Below are positions 1 through 10,100 of a DNA stretch of 64,000 nt, one piece after another (positions within the stretch are counted from its first letter, which is position 1; the number at the start of each line of letters is the position of its first letter). The stretch is taken from contig CM075765.1 in NCBI GenBank assembly GCA_037974665.1, positions 62,855,747 to 62,919,746 of the forward strand, given 5' to 3'. The DNA comes from Ehretia macrophylla. Its lineage: Eukaryota; Streptophyta; Magnoliopsida; Boraginales; Ehretiaceae. The position numbers and the translations under genes were made by a program. The notes beneath the pieces are model-generated. The model worked only from the letters and a program-made list of their open reading frames with translations. It was not told where the DNA came from and ran no database searches.

Positions 1-1
1 T

Positions 2-343
2 GAAGTCAATCGATCACCGAGTCATGACTCGTCGTTGAGTCAGCAGTCCGAGGCGGCTGCGCCGAATGTGGAGAGGGAGAGCCGAGATAGTGAGAGCTTG
101 GTTTCTGTTGAGACGGCTGAGGCTGAGGCTGTGGCTATGGTTAGAGCCGAGCCAGAGTCGTTTTGTAAGGATAGTCAACGAGCTGAAGATGGGGAAATTG
201 AGCTGGAGCTGACTCTTGGCTTCGAGCCGTTGTCAAGAGCTCAATCTGTTAAGCCGAAGCAAATGAAACAGCGTCTGGCTTCTGGCTCAAATAGTGATGA
301 AAGAGTTTGTAAAATGGAGCTAGGGCTTGAATATTCGGCGTGA
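2..343 (+). CDS. LOB-domain transcription factor, class II (LBD41-like), C-terminal part only
   Basis: The reading frame is open from the first complete codon at base 2 to the stop at 341-343, giving about 113 residues. The gene therefore starts left of the window, and there is no in-frame ATG near the left edge. The visible part is the variable tail after the DNA-binding LOB domain: a Ser/Glu-rich stretch (SHDSSLSQQSE, then RESRDSESLVSVE), a GEIELELTLGFEPLSRA motif and a KMELGL terminus. This order matches my memory of LBD41 and other class II LBD proteins, which are nuclear regulators linked to nitrogen, hypoxia and anthocyanin responses. The LxLxL-type patch (ELELTL) resembles an EAR repression motif, which is inference. 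The Cys-rich LOB domain that would prove the family is outside the window. No break is visible. Confidence 0.85.
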   Translation, partial: EVNRSPSHDSSLSQQSEAAAPNVERESRDSESLVSVETAEAEAVAMVRAEPESFCKDSQRAEDGEIELELTLGFEPLSRAQSVKPKQMKQRLASGSNSDERVCKMELGLEYSA

Positions 344-938
344 TCAACTAGCCAAAGCCGATATCAATTTTGTTTTTCTCTTAAAAAAATTGGCCTTTTG
401 GGTAGTTTTGGTGCTTTGTTTATGCCCCTTTTATGGCTAGTTTTTGTATTTTTTTTGGCCCTTTTGAGATGTACAAATTTGGTCACTTGATACATTTGGT
501 ACATGAATAGAGGGAAAAAGTAAGTTTCTTCACAACAAAAAAGACTTCCTGAGTTCTTCATGGTTTCGTCAAATTTCTTCTACTCAGAATAATATTTAAT
601 ACTGGTATTATTCTGCGAGATTTTCAGATTTCTTTGTATTTCTGTCAAATTTCTTCTACTCAAAATAATATTTTTTTTTGTTTCAAAATTTGTTTGACTC
701 GAAATAATATTTTTTTAGGTCATATTAAATTGAGTTTCTCCTTATTGGAAAGGAAAAAAAAAAATGGTAACTTACAAATGGTAGATGAATAAATGGAAAA
801 GGATAGTTTAATCCACAAAAGAAGACTTAAAAACTCTTCACGGCGTCATCATAATAACAATAATTTATGGTTTTTTTTCGTAAATCTACATTGTTTAATT
901 GATCTTCATTACTATATAATTTTAGAATTGTCTTTTCC
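344..938. other. Spacer downstream of the LBD-like gene
   Basis: AT-rich, T-rich sequence following the stop codon. It probably includes the 3' UTR. The phrase TTCTTCTACTCA followed by AATAATATTT recurs near 578-594, 650-675 and 690-712 as a decayed local repeat. No gene is seen. Confidence 0.5.
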
Positions 939-948
939 ATTTTCTTTA

Positions 949-1460
949 GAGTTAAAATTATTTTAGTCCTTGAAGTTTGTATTAAAGATTAAATTGATTT
1001 TTGAGGTATGTAAAATGTTCAATTCAATCTCTGCTGTTAGTTTTTTATTAACGGTCAACTTATTGATTGTGTAAAATGACGTTTATGTATTTGTCTTTTA
1101 AATTTTTGTTAATGTGTTAAACAAAAAAAAATATATATGATAGTCGTTGGGTTTTAGACGTTGGAATATAACATTCATGAGATTTTTTTTTTTTTTTGGT
1201 TAGCCATGCATTACAGGTATGACAGGAAGAATAATGTAAAATAGTCGTTAAATTTTTAACGACTATCATGTTTTTTTTTTTGTTTAACATATTAACAAAA
1301 ATTTAAAAGAAAAAGACATGATCGTCATTTTATATTTATACGGTCAATATATTAACTGTTAATAAAAAATTAACAGTAAAGGTTGAATTGAATTTTTTAC
1401 ATATCTCAATAACTAATTTGATTTTTAGTACAAATTTCAAGACTAAAATAAATTTAACCC
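949..1460. mobile_element. MULE-type MITE with ~200 bp terminal inverted repeats
   Basis: The left arm (949 to ~1150) and the reverse complement of the right arm (~1250-1460) align over about 200 bp at roughly 80% identity. Both begin GRGTTAAAWTTATTTTAGTC. A perfect 10 bp direct repeat, ATTTTCTTTA, abuts both ends (939-948 and 1461-1470). It extends to 12 bp if the preceding CC is counted. Long TIRs with a 9-11 bp TSD are typical of Mutator-like elements. There is no coding capacity, so it is non-autonomous. The centre holds a T-run (~1186-1199). Confidence 0.82.
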
Positions 1461-1748
1461 ATTTTCTTTATGAGGATTTGAATGTGAATGCTGATTGGCA
1501 GTTTTGAAATCCTAACGCTTCTCTCTTTCCAATAAAATACCTCGAGTTGACGAATAAAATAAAATAAAATAACATACCTCGAAGAGTGAGATAGGTCCAC
1601 GTAGAGCGCATGCAGATAACTTTGAGTGAGACGGCGATGCACTTGAGAGTGCTGCATATTTGATAGTACATGATGCATGTTAGTTCCACTCTCTTTCACA
1701 CCTTTGTTTCATGGAAAACCTTTTTATGAGTTACCGACATCATTTTTA

Positions 1749-2052
1749 TGCTATTCTTATCAGAGTCTTTAAAATAAAGATTTTAGTATCGTATAATTAT
1801 TATATAATATAGTTTATTTGATAAAATAGATATTAAAATCACCAAAAGTAAGACCGAATCTTTAAAAAATACAGAGTCTCTAAAAATATTTTGTTAACAT
1901 TTTTAAAAACTTTGTACCTTTTAAAGATCTGGGCTCACTTTTAATAATTTTAATCTCTATTTTATAAATTTTTATTTCATCAAATAAACTATATTATATA
2001 ATAATTGTACGATATTATAATCTCTATTTTAGAGACTCTGGTAAAGACAGCC
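1749..2052. mobile_element. PIF/Harbinger-like (Tourist-type) MITE
   Basis: This is a nearly perfect foldback of about 300 bp. The left end TGCTATTCTTATCAGAGTCT matches the reverse complement of the right end GGCTGTCTTTACCAGAGTCT. The arms stay complementary for about 130 bp, including the shared ATTATTATATAATATAGTTT. The element is flanked by TTA at 1746-1748 and 2053-2055, the 3 bp target site preferred by PIF/Harbinger elements. It has no coding capacity and lies 280 bp from the MULE-type MITE. Confidence 0.72.
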
Positions 2053-2055
2053 TTA

Positions 2056-3989
2056 GGAAGAATTCCAAAAAACCCTATAAATTTACCAATAAATTCCAAA
2101 CGCTCTCATGAGCTTTTTGATTTATCCAATGTTTTCCCCATTTCTAATTCTGTTATAAAATCTGTTAACTTAAATGACATTTTAGTCATTTAAGTTGTTT
2201 CCAATTAAAACAAAAAACATAACTTAAAAAACAAAACCCAAACGGCCAAACCAAACCTACCCCAGCCCCTGGCAAACCCCCTCCCAGATAACATCCCAGG
2301 CCCAAATAGTTGCAGCAAATCAAGTTTAATTTCAACATGCTTACAATACACAATTTGTCTCCACTTTCCTTTCAATATATTCTTCAAATCATTTATTAAT
2401 TGAACATTTGTAGATTATGCGAGTCATTTTCCAGACACAGCCATCGTGCTCACTGGCTTGGTTTTATTCCATAAGATTAATTTATCGAGGTAGGACATTT
2501 TCTTTTTCATTGGTTGGGGCGCCATTGGTGGCTGGTTCACCACCATTTTCTCTTCACCAATGCCTTGAGAAGAAGAAAAGAAAATTTGGGTATGATTTTG
2601 TGGAGTGAGGGGTGGGTTGAATCAAAGATGAGTGAAATGATCGGGTGTTTTTATGTTTCTCCTTTTTGCCTTTTTCTTTTCTTTCTTCTTTTTTGTGTGT
2701 TTCTCTCTCTTCCATTTTCCCTCTCCTCCCGGTCCAAGGATAGGGAGACCAAGCTTCGGCCGCGATTGATTCACTGCCGAGGCAAATCATTGACCAGTAG
2801 GGATGAGCCTAAGATTTATTTGGCTTGTATATTTTTTTGTTTTTGGTGATAGTACAGTGAAAGACAAATATACCCTTATACACAGACCTTTGTTTTATTA
2901 GATTGATGCTTACAATTTTAGTAAATTTTTCTTCTACTATTCGTGGGTTAATTTATATGAGGGTCCCTAAGGGCAGTTTTCACTGATGGTAAAAGAAGTG
3001 TTATTAACGAGTAAGTTAGGCCTATATTTTTAAAAATATGTACACTTTTAAGGTATTTTAAGATTAAAAATTTAATTTAGCCCTGTTAAAAAAATTGTCT
3101 ATATATAAGTATTTTATTTTATTTTTTTAACTTTACTGAATAAAAATCTTAAATCCGACCCTGATACTATTAGAATTTGATAGTATACTGAATTGTTTTC
3201 AATCGTATAACCTGTAATTGGATTTAAAAATGTATTTTTCCTTCTTACCACCACGAAAACCACGAGAAAATTGAAAGAGCTTGTATCTGCAACAAGGGCG
3301 GCCTGTCAAAATACGTCAATTTCTTACTCTTGCAAAATAAATATTTCTTGGCAACTTCGGCAACAAAAAATTTATCTAAAATAAGTTCGGATTGGATTTA
3401 CTTTAATATTATAACTCTTGTAATACCCTAATACATTCTAACTCATATATCAAGTCAATTAAAAAATATTTATAACAAAATCACATAAATTTTTAATCAC
3501 GACAAATCACTATTTGATAACGTAACCCTAGATTTAGGTACACTTCTATTGAAAGTTATAGGCTACTTTGACTGTAGTTGAGCAAGCGTGATCTATAGGT
3601 TTTAATTCGGGACGCATTTAGCGAAATAAACTATAGATCATATGAAAGACGGCCGGCTAGAAATAGTACAATTAAAAGGGTTGTTGGAAAATGTGTAACT
3701 TCAAAAAATATTTCTTCATTTGTAACAAAGGGTGATTGCCTTCTAGGTAATTAGTTTTAATGATTTGTCTTTTAGAGACGAATCATCGTTTGGATAGGTT
3801 AATCAATTCTTATTTGCAGTTATTCTTTTAATTACCACACTGTGGATTAACTATTACAATCTCTACTCATTCTATTATAGAAAGATAATAGTAGTAAGGC
3901 ATTCATCGTATAATTGTGTAATAATTTGACTTTGCTTCTTTTTAAACAAACAAACAAAAGAAAAAAGCAAGACAAAGTTATCTCGATTT
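2056..3989. other. Intergenic spacer, no gene recognised
   Basis: Short reading frames here (for example 2417-2608 and 2514-2849) have no recognisable domain and fall in CT-rich sequence. The stretch ~3025-3165 resembles the inside of the hAT-like MITEs below and ends in AAATCCGACCCTG, like a decayed hAT right end, but no left end or TSD could be fixed. Confidence 0.4.
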
Positions 3990-3997
3990 ACAACATG

Positions 3998-4176
3998 CAG
4001 TGGCGAATGTGTTTAAGAAACTTTAAAAATTCTATTTGTTTTTTTAAAAAATATTAAATATCTATGTATTTTTAGTTAAAAAGATGAGTTAATCTCTACT
4101 GAAAATAAAAATTATATAGTTAAAAAATTTTAAATTTTAGATCCTATTAAAAAAAAAAATTCTGAATCCGCCATTG
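3998..4176. mobile_element. hAT-like MITE (179 bp)
   Basis: Starts CAGTGGCGAATGTG and ends GAATCCGCCATTG, a hAT-style imperfect terminal inverted repeat. The 8 bp target duplication ACAACATG is perfect at 3990-3997 and 4177-4184, as expected for hAT transposases. The inside is AT-rich and non-coding. Confidence 0.8.
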
Positions 4177-4349
4177 ACAACATGGTCATATTAGCATAAT
4201 TATAGTCATAATTACCACAATGTTAATCATAAAAAAAAATCTCTAATTTTCTATATTTATTGATCATTTCCCCAAATTAAAGGCCCAAGGCGCATGCAAA
4301 CCACAAACGGGCCCGCCCATTTATCCAAAGCTAGAAAAGCATCAAAGCC

Positions 4350-4378
4350 AAAAAAAAAAAAAAAAAAAAAAAAAAAAA
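4350..4378 (+). repeat. Poly(A) tract, 29 nt
   Basis: An uninterrupted run of A just upstream of the presumed first exon of the KH-domain gene. It could be a nucleosome-excluding promoter tract or the tail of an old retroposon. No flanking duplication was found. Confidence 0.9.
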
Positions 4379-4389
4379 CAAAACAACAA

Positions 4390-4524
4390 AGCCCTACAAT
4401 TTCCCCCCAATCTTGTCTTCGCTATTTCCATTTATTTCCAGATGGAGAGCTTCAATAAACCCAAGAAGCAGCTTTCACTCTCTCTTCAACACCTCACATA
4501 AACCCTACCCTCACCGCTTCTGAG
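4390..4524 (+). other. Probable non-coding first exon (5' UTR) of the KH-domain gene
   Basis: A C/T-rich leader-like stretch ends in CTTCTGAG, followed by a donor GTACGC at 4525. A matching acceptor, TTTTTGTCCAG, ends at 7074, and exon sequence then leads to the ATG at 7166. This would make a 2.55 kb intron inside the leader, which is common in plant RNA-binding protein genes. The transcription start is not defined by the sequence. Inferred from splice-site context only. Confidence 0.5.
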
Positions 4525-7165
4525 GTACGCAACTTTTTTTATTTATCTCTGTAAAAACCTAATTCTATATATATATATGTGTGTGTGTGTGTGCGCTTGC
4601 TTGCTTGTGTGTGTTCTCTATTTTACGCTTGATTCAACAGCTTGTAATTGTTCTCATAAGTATGGTCAAGTTTAAAAATTGAAAAATATTGAGTTTTGTG
4701 ACATTCCTGTTATTTGATGTTCACAAAGATGCTTTTTTGCTTTCCTTTTTTTGTTTTTTTTGTTTTTCTTGTTTTTCTTGTTTTTCTTGTTTTTGATGGT
4801 TTCGTGAGGAAAAGTCGTGTTAATTATTGGGGCATTTGCATTACTGATTAGTATTTTTGATACTTTCGGAAATTTTAGTATTCTAGTGTGCCATTTTCGA
4901 AGAGTGGGAGGGCGAAATGATTATCAGCTTTTGGAAGAGTATGCTAGTTTGATGGCGATTGTTGTCACGCGAGTTATTTTTTTCATGGAGGTCATTAGTG
5001 CTAATTTCTTGGTGAAAGTTGTAGGCTTGAAGGTTTATTTTGTTACCAGTTTAATGAAATTGAACTCTTGGGATATATCGAGGTTGTCTTGTCTGAATTT
5101 CTTTGTGTTTTGGTTAGGTTCTTGCTAGTTGATGGGGATGGATGTATAAGTCGGTTCAGCGATGCTAATGGGAACTCTTAACTGATGCAGTACTTATGTT
5201 CTCTAGAGACTCACTAGTTCTTCTTCAAAAGGCATTTACTCAATTCCAAATGACAATTGAGATGTATATCTTCGAAATTGTATTGCTTGCGATGCCAAGT
5301 TGTGTATTGCGGAAGAATTTGTGTTAAGAGGAGTTCTTTAACATGTAAGAATGACCATATGATGAAAGTTAGCGGGTTAGTTTGAAGGATAGAATATATG
5401 AAAAGATAGATACAAGCTATTGTTGGATTAGATATTGAGCTGCATGGCAAAAAATGAATAATGCGTCACTGTGTTATGTTGAAGATTATATGAGGTAATA
5501 TTAAACAGAGGGGGTTCAGGGAGGAGACAGACGAGGTCCAGATTCTGGGGAGAGATTAGGAGAAGAATAAGGAAATAAATTAATTGGAGTGCAAATTTTT
5601 TGGCTTATAGTCTTTCATTTGAATGATTCCTCTACTTTGTTGTGTCCCTCTTTAAGATTTATTTCCTCTTCTTTTCTTTCCACCGCATAGCGCTCTTTCC
5701 TATTTCGTGTATAATGGATGTAGTTGCAGAAATTAAATGAAATTTTCCGGTATCACTATCTTAAGTATTCTGGATGTGGTCAGCTGTTGCATGGTAGTCC
5801 CATGCCAAAGAAATTTAGAGCTTCCTCTTAAGATAATGATGTAGGGGGGATTATTCCACTGCAGAATGCTCTTTCGGCCTATGTTGAATGCAGCTTGTCG
5901 AGTTCTATTTTCAAACGGGCTTTCAAAAGTTTGAAATTATAGAACCTAATGCCTTAATATTGATACTGATCCAAGCTGCAGAGAATAAAAAGGGAAAGAG
6001 GTGTGTGGGGGGTTTTGGGGGGGTGGGGGGGGGGAGAGGTGAAGAGGCAGACATTAGGATACTCATTTAGACATTTTGGTTAGGGTGCTCATGGTTGGTA
6101 ATAATTAAAAACACTATGAGTTAAAAGTAAAGAAAACCATCATACCATCGTTAGAGTAAGAGGAGATACTAAGTTAGGTGTGATACAAGATCATTAAAAT
6201 AATACTCTTGTTTAAAATAAGTTTCTTAATTTGACTTGGCACGATGTTGTAAGGTGAGAGATTTGGATTGTAATATTTAAAGGAAGTGGGCCCTAATGTA
6301 AGGGGAATTATAAAGGAAAAGGTGAGTCCCGACAAGATTGTCATATTAAGAACTATTAATAGAGTCTGATATTTAAAATGTGACATATCCATATTAGGAA
6401 AGGTAACAGTAATTTGAAATGTAATAAATAAAGAGGAAGAACTTTAATTTGAACCCGAGGGAGTACTATATTTCATGACTTCATTTGGATGCGTTCCCAG
6501 AGAGACTTCAATGGCAAATGGAATTCCTGTAGTTGATTACTATTATATAAATAATGCTTTCTTGAACTGAATTGTAACGTTTGAATATATAAGATAAAGT
6601 CACCTTGTTGTTGGGGCAAAGTTGACTCTACATGCTTCAGTCATTAATAAATGTTCGAAATGTTGCTATAACATTGACTTAGAAAATGAAAGTTATGCCT
6701 AAAAAATAATTACAAGTAGTGTGTGTCATTCAGCTTCCCAGCAAAAATAATTCAAATAATATAGATCTGGATCACTCTTATCAAACAAAACATGAAGCTC
6801 GAAAACAAAGCGGCTTACAAATAGCCAAACTTTGTCTCACAGAACACCCTAAAGAAAGGGCTGTAGAAGTGTTAAATAGAGTGAGTTTCAACCATTATTT
6901 TATGTGAGGAAGGGTCTAATCCTTATTACCTCATTAATACACAATTGCTTATTTGTTGTTATCGTATTAGTTGTTCTTCTTTGTTGAATAATAGTAACTG
7001 AAGCTTTTGTAGCAACATTTTTTTTTTCTAAAGTATTTGTATTTCTAATGCCAACTGCTCTCCTTTTTGTCCAGGTATCTACCTACTTGAACCATTTGTG
7101 CCATATAAATTATCTGCATAAGTGGGGGAAGTCATTTGGCTCCTGTAGTTTAATATTTAGTTTAA

Positions 7166-10100
7166 ATGGAAGGAAATAGAAGAAACTTCCTTAGGAATCG
7201 TTCCAATCCCCAATTCAAGAAGAAGGGAGCTTCTAAAAGGGGTAGGGAAAATTCTTCTCATGATCAATCATCTGAAAATTTTAATGCTGCAGACACAGTT
7301 TATCGAATACTCTGTCAATCTAGAAAGATCGGTAGTGTCATTGGGAAAGGTGGCAACATAATCAAAGCTCTGAGAGAAGAGACACAAGCGAAGATTACAG
7401 TTGCTGACAGTGTTCCTGGTTCAGACGAGAGAGTAATAATAATCTTGAGTCCTTCTACGAAGGAAGCTACGAGAAAGAAAATTGACACAACTAATGAAAA
7501 TCCATCAGAGAAAGAAGATGATTGCTTGGAGCTGCACTGTGCAGCCCAAGATGCTCTCCTTAAAGTTCATGATAGGATAGTTGAAGAAGACATTGGTGGA
7601 AAAGAGAATGGGGATGAAAATGAAATTGTGGTGACTGCTCGTCTTCTTGTTCCAAATAATATGGTTGGGTGTCTTTTAGGAAGAAAAGGAGATGTCATTC
7701 AAAGATTGCGGAGCGAGACTGGTGCAAACATTCGTGTTCTTCCTGCTGAACATCTTCCTGCCTGCGCGATGAGCACTGATGAACTTGTTCAGGTAGATTC
7801 TTTCTTCACATCTTCAGTGAACTTTGTTATTCATGTGTTTGAAAAGTTGATAGGATTGATTTTATATGAGCCACACTTAAGTTCAAGCTATGGATGCTGT
7901 GGGATTTAGTTCAAATGCCCTGTTCATCTAATTCCCCATGTTGTAGATGCATTTTGTCACACAAAGAAGTTAAGTACCCTTTTTCTGCTCATCTAAGCTC
8001 AAGTAAACAAATTCATTGGTGTTTCTTTTCTTAACTTTTCTTGTCTCGCCATCAAATTGACTGAGTTGTGGTCCTTAGATTACAATGTTTGTCAATCTCT
8101 TTTTAAGTTGCGTGACTCATTTCTCTTGGCATGTTGGATTTTATCCGTGATAACTATCAGAGCCAAGGATCTAATCTGAAGCTAATGAAAACATGTTACA
8201 CACTTTTGAGTCTATGATGGGAAAAGGATTACATTCTGTCCAGGTTCCTTCTTTTCATTGCTTAACTTCGCTTAACCATCATACTGAGAACTTTGTGATA
8301 GGGAAGTTAAAAGTAAGATGCACGATCAGTTATGAGCTTGAAGTTGGTCTGCGTGCTGCTAGAGGTGATGCTAACAAACTTAGTGCTGAACAGCTAAAAT
8401 ACAGGGAAATTAGCAATAACTCATCATGCTTTTCCTTTGGCAATTGAGTTCTACAAAAATGTTGAAATTGCGAAGTCCTACTTTTTCATAAAATTTCCAA
8501 GCAAGTCCTATGTAGTATTCTTAAATTATCTACATATTCTTCGAAGTTTGCCCATATGAATTAATCCACATGATTCATAGTTTTCATTGGACAAAGTATG
8601 CATTGACCTCCACCGTTTATGTTGATCATTACTTTTTCCAACATGTGATTTCCATTTTTCTCTTTCAACAACTGAAAGATTAATAAAGTTACTGGTTATG
8701 GTCAAGCACCAGAAAAGCGTAGAAGTAAACGTATCAATCATCAAAAGTTATGAAAAGGTATCAGATAAGAAAAAATTGATCCTTTCTGTTTTAACATTTT
8801 ATTACTTTGCAGTCCTTTCTTTTACTTAAGATAATTCTGTTTCCGGTGTCACTTTCTGTCTTAGTTTTTAATGATCTTTAAAGGAACAATTGACAAATTA
8901 CATAAGGAAAAGAGTTGTTAAATATGAGTAACTGCACAAAGAGGAAAAGTGGAAAGAAACTTTTTATTTTTCTTTCTGATATGATGTGGAATGCATTGCA
9001 AATACTGATGAAAAACAGATGTCACTGTCACATCAAAGAGGAGAAGAGTAGGGCTTATTTGTAATATGCCACCAAATAGATGTATTTCCTTTAGCTTTTT
9101 TGATAATACTTTATCTCATGCTTACAACCTTTTGGTATGTGTGTTTTATTGATTATTGATTAATGATAATTATAATTCAGGGAATAGATTGTAGATTTTG
9201 GTCAAAGTTTAGTTTATGACTCTACCAAAAGTTGGGGAATCGTTTTAGTTGATCCTGTTCTGTCAGTGTTTTGTCCAAAGAATTCCTCTTATTGGTAGGT
9301 TTTTACAGATACAAGGGAAACCTGCAGTCGTGAAGAAAGCTCTGTACCAAGTGTCCACACTGTTGCATGAGAATCCACGCAAGGATAGAACTCCTTTAGG
9401 TTTCCCTATTGCACATGGTACTCAAGCTTTTCACCCTCCAGGCCCTCCCATGGCAAATATGCCTCCCCCAGGAAATCATATGCGGTCTCAGCATAACCGA
9501 CATGGTATTTCCCCTGTGCCATGGGCGGGAGGATATGGGAGCGAGCCTTCTGGATTTGGGCCTGGTGATTATGATGATGTTCCTCCAATCCCTGATGGAA
9601 GCCCTCCCAGTGAGTTCACAATGAAAATTTTATGCCCGGCAGGGAAAATTGGTGGGGTGATTGGGAAAGGAGGTTCCAATGTGAAACAATTACAGTTGGA
9701 GACTGGAGCCAGTATTCATGTGGAGGATGTATCTGCAGAATCTGATGAAAGAGTGATTCGTGTCTCTTCCTTAGAGGTAACATTTTTCCTCATTTTAATT
9801 GTACAAGATATCTATGACATACTAGTTTTATGTGTTTACGGTGAGTATCTTTTCCAGGCTCTTTGGAACCCAAGATCACAAACTATTGATGCCATTCTTC
9901 AACTTCAAAATAGAACTAGTGAATTCTCTGAGAAAGGTATTATCACCACTAGACTTCTTGTTCCATCAAGTAAGGTTGGCTGTCTTCTTGGACAAGGAGG
10001 TAAAGTTATCAATGAGATGAGGAGGAGAACCCAAGCAGACATACGTGTTGTCTCTAAGGAAGATAAGCCGAAGTGTGCATCTGCAGATGAAGAGCTTGTT

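Noticed and set aside
6420-6475. Stowaway-like end (CCCGAGGGAGTA) in the leader intron of the KH gene
   Set aside because: Only one end is visible. No opposite end or TA duplication could be found.
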